Of a stretch of 9,545 nt of DNA, positions 1-5,332 are shown in pieces. A program made the position numbers and the translations under genes. The stretch comes from an uncultured Prevotellaceae bacterium (GTDB lineage Bacteria; Bacteroidota; Bacteroidia; Bacteroidales; Bacteroidaceae): positions 1 to 9,545 of the forward strand of contig CAMPCG010000086.1 of the NCBI GenBank assembly GCA_946644025.1, read 5' to 3'. The notes below the pieces were generated by a model. That model made no database searches. It worked only from the letters and a program-made list of their open reading frames with translations, and was not told the DNA's origin. Numbering within the stretch: the stretch's first letter is position 1; each line of letters starts with the position of its first letter.

Positions 1-245
1 TCTGGCCCGAACTGGTCAAGATGATTAAGGAGCAGGGCGTGCAGAACTACAGCATCTACTGGGACCGCGACACAAACATTCTGTTCGCCTACCAGGAGTG
101 TACGAAGGAGGGTAACTCGCAGGACACGGAGAACGTGGACCCGATTACGCAGAAGTGGTGGGACATGATGGCCGACATCATGGAGGTGAACGCCGACAAT
201 TCGCCTGTCACCATCGCCCTCCCCGAAGTGTTCCACCTGGACTAA
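1..245 (+). CDS. rhaM: L-rhamnose mutarotase, 3' part (5' end outside window)
   Basis: Interconverts the alpha and beta anomers of L-rhamnose, feeding cytosolic rhamnose catabolism. The open frame runs from base 3 to TAA at 243-245 and gives about 81 visible residues. It opens with WPELVKMIKEQG, matching the helix after the family's RRHNPIWPEL segment, so the ATG at base 21 is internal. The C-terminal half has the family-defining KWWDMMADIM stretch with its paired tryptophans, then NADNSPV and the terminal EVFHLD, all close to E. coli RhaM from memory. That family is about 104 residues, so roughly 25 N-terminal residues, including the catalytic histidine region, lie upstream of the window. 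Only 8 bp separate this stop from the convergent glycosyltransferase stop, and no terminator hairpin is seen between them. The family assignment is confident. That the rest of a rhamnose operon lies upstream is inference. Confidence 0.9.
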   Translation, partial: WPELVKMIKEQGVQNYSIYWDRDTNILFAYQECTKEGNSQDTENVDPITQKWWDMMADIMEVNADNSPVTIALPEVFHLD

Positions 246-253
246 CGAACGGT

Positions 254-1363
254 CTATAAGCTAAGATAAAGTTGCTCGTATTGTCGCGCCACCTTGATAA
301 AGTCATGGTGGCGCGCAATGTATTCGCGGCTCTGCCGTTTCAGCGTGTCGATACGGTCGGGATTGAGAATGAGCTGCTCCAACTCGTGGCGCACGCTGTC
401 GTAGGTGGGCTGCACGTTGACAATGGGCCGCAGCTCCCGCTCGCCCAAGATTTCGTAGCTTTCTGGCTCTCCGCCTCCAATGACGATGATGCCCTTCGAC
501 ATGGCCAGCAGGGCGTTCATGGCCGGCGTGTAGGAGTAGAGCTGGTCCATGATGGCGTCGCTGCCGTCCATCAGCCGCTGGTACTCCTCGAAGGGCACGC
601 CCTCCACCTTGACGACATCAAGGAGGTTGGGGTGCTGGCGCTGCACGTCCTCGGCAGCACGGAGCATGATGTCGGTGCCTTTATACTGGCTTCGCCCGCG
701 GCTGATGCCGACGAAGAGCCTCAAGGGAGGCTTAGGGGCTATGGTCTCTATAGAATCTATAGTCTCTATAGTGTCTATAGTCTCTATAGGGAACGGTATA
801 AACTTGGTCTTCTCGGGAAACAGGGGCTGGTAGCAGGCGTAGTAATCGTAGGGAGAGGCCACGATGGCGTCGCAGTCATGGGCTATCAGCTGGTTGAGCC
901 GGCCCTTGGGCGTGTCGAGCCAGTCGTCGCGGTCGCGCAGGGCAATGGGGTCGGTGCGCAGGCGCTCGCCGATGTTGAAGTCGCTGTAGCGCAGGGGGCG
1001 GCGCGCGATGCACTCGTGTACCCAGTAATAGTCCATGCCCATGGCGCAGAGCACCATCTTGCCGTTGTGGCGGCGCAGGTAGTGGTAGACGGGGCCTATG
1101 CGCTCGGCCTTCAGCTCGAGGAACATGGGGTTGATGAGCTGTACCACGTCGTAGCCGCGCCAGCGGGGCAGCTGACAACAAACCTTGGCCATGAGCTGCA
1201 GCCCGCCCAGCTTTCCGGGTTTGCGGGCAAGGTCGGTGTCGCGGGGATAGTCTTTCCAGAAGTCGCCGTTGGAGGCCACCGTCACCTCATGGCCCAGCAG
1301 CCGCAAACCCCGCGCCAGCGTGTTGTGGACGTTGCTGTATTCACCTAAGAGCAGTAATTTCAT
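254..1363 (-). CDS. GT-B glycosyltransferase, family 4-like
   Basis: A 369-residue retaining-type glycosyltransferase, probably transferring a nucleotide-activated sugar at the cytoplasmic face during surface polysaccharide assembly. Donor and acceptor cannot be read from sequence. The N-terminal Rossmann half begins MKLLLLGEYSNVHNTLARGL, a typical acceptor-domain start. The C-terminal donor domain starts near residue 214 (PLRLFVGISRGRSQYKGTD) and has GGGEPESYEILGE at 297-308, resembling the E-x7-E region of GT4 enzymes. A low-complexity linker of alternating IET and IDT/IDS triplets (residues 193-208) joins the halves and is encoded by a 9-bp tandem repeat. The ATG at 1363 is preceded directly by another 9-bp repeat array that fills the gap to the upstream GT2 stop. 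This is the last gene of the three-gene operon; no terminator is visible before the convergent mutarotase gene. The superfamily is sure, the exact family less so. Confidence 0.85.
   Translation of the reverse strand: MKLLLLGEYSNVHNTLARGLRLLGHEVTVASNGDFWKDYPRDTDLARKPGKLGGLQLMAKVCCQLPRWRGYDVVQLINPMFLELKAERIGPVYHYLRRHNGKMVLCAMGMDYYWVHECIARRPLRYSDFNIGERLRTDPIALRDRDDWLDTPKGRLNQLIAHDCDAIVASPYDYYACYQPLFPEKTKFIPFPIETIDTIETIDSIETIAPKPPLRLFVGISRGRSQYKGTDIMLRAAEDVQRQHPNLLDVVKVEGVPFEEYQRLMDGSDAIMDQLYSYTPAMNALLAMSKGIIVIGGGEPESYEILGERELRPIVNVQPTYDSVRHELEQLILNPDRIDTLKRQSREYIARHHDFIKVARQYEQLYLSL
745..789 (-). repeat. Five in-frame copies of a 9-bp repeat in the GT4-like gene
   Basis: Five contiguous 9-bp units on the + strand (consensus TCTCTATAG; units 2 and 4 vary in their first two bases) start at 745, 754, 763, 772 and 781. 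Each holds the palindrome CTATAG. On the coding strand they encode alternating IET and IDT/IDS triplets in the linker between the two Rossmann domains. As 9 is a multiple of 3, gain or loss of a unit changes linker length without shifting the frame. Confidence 0.95.
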
Positions 1364-1429
1364 GGTGGGTGTTGTGGGTATTGTGGGTTTGGTGGGTGTT
1401 GTGGGGTTGATGGGCTTAATGGGCTTGGG
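1364..1429. repeat. 9-bp G-rich tandem repeat filling the GT2-GT4 junction
   Basis: GGG triplets occur with exact 9-bp period on the + strand at 1367, 1376, 1385, 1394, 1403, 1412 and 1421, with an extra GGG at 1427. Units drift from GGGTGTTGT-like to GGGCTTAAT-like. The array occupies the entire gap between the upstream GT2 stop (1430-1432) and the GT4-like start codon (1361-1363). The mRNA of this operon is therefore C-rich here and the template strand G-rich. The regularly spaced GGG tracts with 6-nt loops could form a G-quadruplex on the template strand. That is inference. Confidence 0.92.
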
Positions 1430-2401
1430 TTATCTTTCTCTCTCCATTAAGGGCAGGGTGCGCAGCAGGATGGACCGGCCCACGCGGCTGTTGGTCATGC
1501 GGCGGAACCAGGTGTATTTCGTGGTGTAGTCGCGGTTGGGCAGGGGGAAGAGGCCGGCCCTGCTCAGCTCGCCAATCTTGCGCTCCAGGTAGTGGCTGCT
1601 GCGGGTTATCACTATTACATTATATATATAGTCCATCGTCAGCTGGGCTGCACGGCGCTGCATGGCCACACGGTCGGCGGTGGGCAGTCGTTCGGACAGC
1701 TTCTTCAGGCGGATGATGACGTCCTTCGTGTCGGCGAGCCGTCGCAGCTGGCTGCGTATGGATGTCGTGCCCGTGGCCGACGTGTCGCGCTCGCGGTAGA
1801 AGTAAGCCTGTGCAGTGGTGCGTATGGCACACTCCGCCCGCAGCAGCAGCTGGGGCGTGAACTCCTCGTCCTCGCCGTAGCTCACGCCGGGGGTGAAGCG
1901 CAGGCTGCCCAGGATGCTGCGGCTGAAGGCATAGCCACATACCGAGCCGTGTATGTTCTCACGGCGGAGCAGCTCGTTGCCGCTCATGGGACCGTCGTCG
2001 TCGTAGATAAGGGGGACGTCGCGCGACTTGGCGAAGTCGAAGAGCACCAGGTCGCAATGCTGCTGATAGCGCAGGTGGTCGAGCACGTGCTCGTAGGGAG
2101 TCTGCAGCAGCAGGTCGTCGCCGTCGATGAACTGTATGAAGCGTCCGGTGGCCATGCGTAGCCCCACGTTGCGTGCCACCGACACGCCGGCGTTGCGCTG
2201 GCGTATGTAGACAACATCGTCGGCCAGGGGTCCAAGCTCTGGGAGCGGACTCGTAGCCGAGCCGTCGTCCACGATGATGACTTCGCGCTCGTAGGGGCGC
2301 AGCGACAGGGCGAAGATGCTCTCCAGACACTCGCGGAGCATCGGCGCGGGAACGTTGTATACGGGTATGATAAAGCTTATGAGCGGGCTGGTGTTTTCCA
2401 T
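1430..2401 (-). CDS. Family 2 glycosyltransferase (second gene of operon)
   Basis: A 323-residue inverting GT-A glycosyltransferase, probably adding one sugar to a lipid-linked surface glycan. Residues 8-16 (ISFIIPVYN) form the nucleotide-binding first strand. VDDGS lies at 44-48, the AGVSVARNVG segment at 71-80, and the metal-binding DxD is D93-G94-D95 followed by D96. GED at 176-178 is a plausible catalytic-base region. The C-terminal third is rich in Arg and Leu and has no recognised domain. The ATG at 2401 is chosen because it precedes the conserved first strand by only a few residues. The frame stays open to an upstream ATG at 2551, but that extension is Pro/Gly-rich, lies inside the upstream gene and is unlike any GT2 N-terminus. 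This start overlaps the upstream gene's end by 25 bp, suggesting translational coupling. The acceptor and sugar are unknown. Confidence 0.88.
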   Translation of the reverse strand: MENTSPLISFIIPVYNVPAPMLRECLESIFALSLRPYEREVIIVDDGSATSPLPELGPLADDVVYIRQRNAGVSVARNVGLRMATGRFIQFIDGDDLLLQTPYEHVLDHLRYQQHCDLVLFDFAKSRDVPLIYDDDGPMSGNELLRRENIHGSVCGYAFSRSILGSLRFTPGVSYGEDEEFTPQLLLRAECAIRTTAQAYFYRERDTSATGTTSIRSQLRRLADTKDVIIRLKKLSERLPTADRVAMQRRAAQLTMDYIYNVIVITRSSHYLERKIGELSRAGLFPLPNRDYTTKYTWFRRMTNSRVGRSILLRTLPLMERER

Positions 2402-3285
2402 CGGTGCAGCGTTTTGTTCAGGTTGCAGGTTCTCTCCATTCCAAGCGTGTTCAGGGCCAGGGCTTTCAGACGTCCGGCTGCCGTCAGTCCCGGGGCCGTC
2501 AGGCTGACGTGGCGGGGGGGTAGGGTAGGGGGCTGCCCCGTCAGTTCGCACACATCGGCCTGTATGTTCGCCACGTGCAGGTAGTAGCGGTCGTCGGTCC
2601 AGCGGGCCAGTGCTGCCTCGTGGGCCTTGAGCAACATGGCGAGCTGCTCGCCCTGGGCCGTGGCGGTGATGCCATCGGCGTTCCAGCAGTAGTAGTACAT
2701 GCCGCAGTCTACGGTGGCTATCCGTCGGGCACCCTCCAGCAGACGGGGCAGGGTGAACACGTCCTCGAACACCTTCCCCTTGGGAAAGCGCACACCGGCG
2801 AACAGCTGGCGGCGGTAGACCTTGTTCCAGGCGTAGCAGTGCTCGTAGGCCCGGCCTTGGAGCCAGTAGTCCTCGGCACTCTCGTAGACGTGCTGGCCGA
2901 AACGCACCTCCCGCTGCAGCGGCGAGCCATGGTGGCGGTAGAGGGGGTACTCGGTGATGTCGTTGCCCTCGGTCAGGGCCATCACCTGAGCGTAGGTGTC
3001 GCGGTCCAGGAAGTCGTCGCTGTCCACGAAGGTGACAAACGCTCCCCTCGCTACGTCGAGCCCGGCATTGCGGGCGGCGCTCAGTCCGCCGTTAGCCTGG
3101 TGTATCACCCTGATGCGTGCGTCCTTCACGGCCCAGGCATCGCAAAGGGCGGGACAGCCGTCGGGCGAACCGTCGTCGACCAGGATGACCTCCATGTCGC
3201 CGAACGTCTGGCCTACGACGCTCTCCAGGCAGCGGTCCAGGGTGGACTCCACGCGGTAGACAGGGATGATGACGCTTAGTTTCAT
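2377..3285 (-). CDS. Family 2 glycosyltransferase (first gene of operon)
   Basis: A 302-residue GT-A glycosyltransferase of the common GT2 type found in capsule, O-antigen and exopolysaccharide loci. It begins MKLSVIIPVYRVESTLDRCL, followed by VDDGSPD at 36-42, the GGLSAARNAG segment at 66-75, the metal-binding DSDD at 88-91 and FED at 173-175. AWNKVYRRQLF near 152-162 is also typical of this subgroup. The ATG at 3285 gives the canonical N-terminus. An ATG at 3411 in frame would add 42 Arg/Lys/Phe-rich residues that run back across the proximal promoter, so it is rejected. Two tandem Bacteroidetes-type promoters lie upstream. Near the C-terminus (residues 256-258) the mRNA carries seven consecutive C, and adjoining G-tracts on the + strand fit a G-quadruplex motif. 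The stop at 2377-2379 lies inside the next gene. Confidence 0.88.
   Translation of the reverse strand: MKLSVIIPVYRVESTLDRCLESVVGQTFGDMEVILVDDGSPDGCPALCDAWAVKDARIRVIHQANGGLSAARNAGLDVARGAFVTFVDSDDFLDRDTYAQVMALTEGNDITEYPLYRHHGSPLQREVRFGQHVYESAEDYWLQGRAYEHCYAWNKVYRRQLFAGVRFPKGKVFEDVFTLPRLLEGARRIATVDCGMYYYCWNADGITATAQGEQLAMLLKAHEAALARWTDDRYYLHVANIQADVCELTGQPPTLPPRHVSLTAPGLTAAGRLKALALNTLGMERTCNLNKTLHRWKTPARS
2514..2532 (+). repeat. G7 homopolymer and G-quadruplex motif inside a GT2 gene
   Basis: The + strand has a run of seven G (2514-2520), then TA, GGG, TA and five G. This satisfies a four-tract G-quadruplex pattern with loops of 1-2 nt. The coding strand reads seven C across codons for Pro256, Pro257 and Arg258 of the first GT2 protein. 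Homopolymers of this length can slip during replication; no evidence of variation is available from one sequence. Confidence 0.8.
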
Positions 3286-3293
3286 TATGCGTG

Positions 3294-3324
3294 CAAAGGT
3301 ACGAATAAGTGGGGACAATACAAA
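3294..3324 (-). promoter_or_regulatory. Proximal promoter of the glycosyltransferase operon
   Basis: On the - strand, TTTG (3324-3321) is followed after 19 bp by TACCTTTG (3301-3294), matching the Bacteroidetes primary-sigma consensus. Transcription would start only a few bases before the ATG at 3285, so this transcript would have an extremely short leader. Confidence 0.75.
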
Positions 3325-3380
3325 ACAAAAAAGTCTTTTTTTGGTTTTTATTGTCGAACGGCAGTACCTTCGGCCTAAGT

Positions 3381-3412
3381 CAAAGGTAATATAAAATTGC
3401 AAACTGGCCAAA
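3381..3412 (-). promoter_or_regulatory. Distal promoter of the glycosyltransferase operon
   Basis: On the - strand, TTTG (3412-3409) is followed after exactly 20 bp by TACCTTTG (3388-3381). Both elements match the Bacteroidetes consensus. It lies 87 bp upstream of the proximal copy and would give a leader of about 90 nt carrying a T-rich tract. The two promoters may give the operon differently regulated leaders. Confidence 0.7.
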
Positions 3413-3447
3413 AATACGGGCCGAATTGATAAAAAAGGGCGAAAAGA

Positions 3448-3479
3448 TTAGCACGAAAGGAAAATAGTTCGTATCTTTG
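3448..3479 (+). promoter_or_regulatory. Promoter of the DUF3078 gene
   Basis: TATCTTTG at 3472-3479 is a perfect TAnnTTTG element. About 20 bp upstream there is only TTAG (3448-3451), a weak -33 match. The predicted start leaves a leader of roughly 15-20 nt before the ATG at 3503. Confidence 0.65.
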
Positions 3480-3502
3480 CACCATTAAAACCCTTTAAGA
3501 TT

Positions 3503-4687
3503 ATGAAAAAAAGCTTTTTACCCCTCGCTGCACTCTTCGCACTCAGTGCAAGCGCAGCCCAGCCCACGGACTCCGTCAGCGGGCAGTATTACCAGCTCTT
3601 TGCCCCGTTGACGTTCTACCACAGCGTGGCGGCCAACCAGTTGTCCATGAACGATACCGACGATACCGGCGAGGCCATCGACGCCGCGCTAATGAACGTC
3701 TACCTGAACCGCCCTGACCTGGTGGAGGTCACCGAGACCGAGCAGGAGCAGAGCGGCACACTGCGCCAGGACATCATTGAGCAGCCCGTCACCCAGCAGA
3801 CCACCATGGTGGAGCAGGCCATGCCCATGCCCGAGGCTCCCGAGGCCGACCCCGTGGAGGTGGCCGTGGAGAAACCCAAGTTCTGGACACGCAAGGGCGA
3901 CGGCTACCTGCAGTTCATGCAGAACTACGTCAGCGGAAACTGGTACAAGGGCGGTGAGAGCAACTACGCCGCCGTGGGAAGTGTCACCCTCGAGGCCAAC
4001 TACGACAACAAGTCGAAGTGGAAGTGGGACAACAAACTGGAGATGAAGCTTGGCTTCCAGACCTCACGCTCTGACTCGCTGCACAAGTTCAAGGCCAACG
4101 AAGACCTGCTCCGCTATACTGGCAAGGTGGGCCTGCAGGCCGCCAAGCGCTGGTACTACACACTGCAGGTGCTGGCCTACACCCAGTTCTCGCGCGGCTT
4201 CAAGACCAACGACCATAAGACCTATTCGGACTTCTTCTCGCCCTTCAACCTGAGCGTCGGTCTCGGTATGGACTACAAGGTGGAGTGGCTCGACAAGAAG
4301 ATTACGGGCACCATTAACATCTCGCCCCTGGCCTACAACTACCGCTATGTGGACCGTTCGTGGTTCAACGGCGACCAGTGGTTCCCCTCACGCTACGGCA
4401 TCGACGAGGGCAAACACCATCTGAGCGACTTCGGTTCGCAGCTCACCGCCTCGCTGGAGTGGAAGATGAACGACGTGCTCACCTGGAAGACACGCCTCTA
4501 CGGCTTCACCAGCTACCACCGCGCCGAAATTGAATGGGAGAACACCTTCGAGCTGAAGGTCTCGAAGTATATCTCGGCCAACCTCTTCCTCTTCCCACGC
4601 TTCGACGACTCCAACAAGTGGGACTCCGACCTGGGCTACTGGCAGTTCAAGGAATACTCCTCGCTTGGCTTCGCGTATAACTTCTAA
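3503..4687 (+). CDS. DUF3078 family outer-membrane beta-barrel protein
   Basis: A 394-residue secreted protein predicted to sit in the outer membrane; its substrate or partner is unknown. MKKSFLPLAALFALSASAA is a clear Sec signal peptide with cleavage near A18-A19. Residues about 20-125 form an acidic, Gln/Glu/Pro-rich region that looks like a flexible periplasmic or linker segment. The DUF3078-like part begins near F127-W128 (FWTRKGDGYLQFMQN, then VSGNWYKGGESNYAAVG). It continues as alternating aromatic amphipathic strands such as WKWDNKLEMKLGF and YYTLQVLAYTQF to the end. The final residue is Phe (FAYNF), as expected for the C-terminal insertion signal of barrel proteins. The gene is single, divergent from the GT operon, and has a promoter just upstream and a strong terminator 20 bp after its stop. 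The family assignment rests on motif recall, and the topology is inference. Confidence 0.85.
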   Translation: MKKSFLPLAALFALSASAAQPTDSVSGQYYQLFAPLTFYHSVAANQLSMNDTDDTGEAIDAALMNVYLNRPDLVEVTETEQEQSGTLRQDIIEQPVTQQTTMVEQAMPMPEAPEADPVEVAVEKPKFWTRKGDGYLQFMQNYVSGNWYKGGESNYAAVGSVTLEANYDNKSKWKWDNKLEMKLGFQTSRSDSLHKFKANEDLLRYTGKVGLQAAKRWYYTLQVLAYTQFSRGFKTNDHKTYSDFFSPFNLSVGLGMDYKVEWLDKKITGTINISPLAYNYRYVDRSWFNGDQWFPSRYGIDEGKHHLSDFGSQLTASLEWKMNDVLTWKTRLYGFTSYHRAEIEWENTFELKVSKYISANLFLFPRFDDSNKWDSDLGYWQFKEYSSLGFAYNF

Positions 4688-4707
4688 CGCTCATACATTA
4701 TTGATAT

Positions 4708-4747
4708 AAAAAAGGCGGGCGGCCCTCTCGTGGGGTCGCCCGTTTTT
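4708..4747. terminator. Intrinsic terminator after DUF3078 gene (copy 1)
   Basis: A 10-bp stem (CGGGCGGCCC at 4716-4725 pairing with GGGTCGCCCG at 4733-4742, one G-T pair) closes a 7-nt loop and is followed by TTTTT. It is preceded by AAAAAA, so it could act on both strands. It starts about 20 bp after the DUF3078 stop. Copy 2 at 5242-5282 is the same apart from one extra G in the loop. Confidence 0.92.
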
Positions 4748-4946
4748 CCTGACTTCGGCTGTTTTAACATTTTGCAAAGCACCAATCTTCCGAAACTCCG
4801 ATAAACAGGGATTTTTGTGATTTTAGCAAAGGCGGTTTGGGTGACGCAGAATATTTGCGTAATGGGTAGTGCTCCTTTCTGTTGAGATGAAAGAGCCGTG
4901 GAAAAGTTGTCGTTGCCCGTATTTTAAATGTAGAAAGGGTAAGGAC

Positions 4947-5040
4947 AATCTACAAACCACGTCAGTGTTTGTACAAACGCCGACGTGGTTTGTACAAACG
5001 CCGACGTGGTTTGTACAGACACTGACAGTGTTTGTAGATT
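4947..5040. repeat. 21-bp-phased palindrome array with inverted ends
   Basis: TTTGTA occurs at 4968, 4989, 5010 and 5031. TACAAA occurs at 4951, 4972 and 4993, with a one-mismatch copy (TACAGA) at 5014. Both series have exact 21-bp period and overlap to make the palindrome TTTGTACAAA. The 11-bp spacers are CCACGTCAGTG, CGCCGACGTGG (twice) and CACTGACAGTG; the first begins with the reverse complement of the end of the second. The outer ends are a perfect inverted repeat, AATCTACAAAC at 4947-4957 and GTTTGTAGATT at 5030-5040. Both strands are open in one frame through the array, but the predicted peptides are only the repeat itself. Function is unknown. Confidence 0.93.
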
Positions 5041-5044
5041 TGAG

Positions 5045-5085
5045 CCTCACCCCCAGAAGACCCACCCCCAGCCCCTCCCCAGGGG
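5045..5085. repeat. C-rich block with hairpin and minus-strand G-quadruplex motif
   Basis: C-tracts at 5050-5054, 5061-5063, 5065-5069, 5072-5075 and 5077-5080 are separated by one to six bases, so the - strand fits a G-quadruplex motif. AGCCCCT and AGGGGCT (5070-5076 and 5081-5087) form a 7-bp hairpin over CCCC. From memory, similar ACCCCCAnCCCCTCCCC strings are dispersed in many Bacteroidetes genomes, so this may be a degenerate copy of such a repeat. Confidence 0.55.
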
Positions 5086-5241
5086 CTTGTCTTTATACAC
5101 ATCTTGCTGCGGCTAGAAGATGCCGTAGGTAAGGGTGAGCGGCGGCCTACCTTTTCCCAAGAGGAGGGGTGAGCGGCAGACTCTATTCTCTAATGAACTG
5201 TTGTCCCAAATGTGTTTCGGTGACGCAACGCCGAAGTTAGG

Positions 5242-5282
5242 AAAAAAGGCGGGCGGCCCTCTCGTGGGGGTCGCCCGTTTTT
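5242..5282. terminator. Duplicate terminator downstream of the FKBP gene (copy 2)
   Basis: The same stem as copy 1 (5250-5259 with 5268-5277), one extra G in the loop, AAAAAA before and TTTTT after. On the - strand it reads as a hairpin followed by six T, 51 bp beyond the FKBP stop at 5333, so it can end the glyS-FKBP transcript. On the + strand it would back up copy 1. Confidence 0.85.
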
Positions 5283-5332
5283 CGTTTGTGCCTTGGAGTC
5301 CGCGCTGTGACTGCGCCTCTGGCGGTCGGCTT

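Larger units (their letters stand above)
4748..5241. other. Gene-free island between two duplicate terminators
   Basis: This stretch of about 500 bp has no ORF with recognisable protein features and no TAnnTTTG promoter element that I could find on either strand. It contains the 21-bp-phased palindrome array (4947-5040) and a C-rich block (5045-5085). It also holds an 11-bp direct repeat GGGTGAGCGGC at 5133-5143 and 5167-5177, and an inverted pair CTCACCCC (5046-5053) with GGGGTGAG (5166-5173). Its flanks are direct repeats of about 40 bp formed by the two terminators. The rest is unremarkable AT/GC-mixed sequence. An untranslated RNA cannot be excluded. Confidence 0.7.

Noticed and set aside
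272..1348. A 358-codon + strand ORF opposite the GT4-like gene
   Set aside because: It is fully antisense to a well-supported gene, its translation is Val/His/Gly-rich with no domain, and it shows the typical shadow of GC-biased codons.
1269..1529. A small + strand ORF giving a Gly-Val-Val/Leu-Met-Gly repeat peptide
   Set aside because: It is the translation of the G-rich 9-bp array plus antisense coding sequence. No promoter element is seen.
3286..3411. N-terminal extension of the first GT2 protein to an ATG at 3411
   Set aside because: The extension spans both -7 promoter elements and precedes a canonical GT2 N-terminus at 3285.
4947..5040. CRISPR array
   Set aside because: Repeated palindrome is 10 bp with 11-bp spacers, two of which are identical, and there are no cas genes. 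CRISPR repeats and spacers are much longer and spacers are normally unique.
4823..5132. Small overlapping ORFs on both strands through the 21-bp array
   Set aside because: The array is open in frame on both strands only because its period is a multiple of 3. The predicted peptides are repeats of the array plus unrelated flanks, with no promoter or start context.
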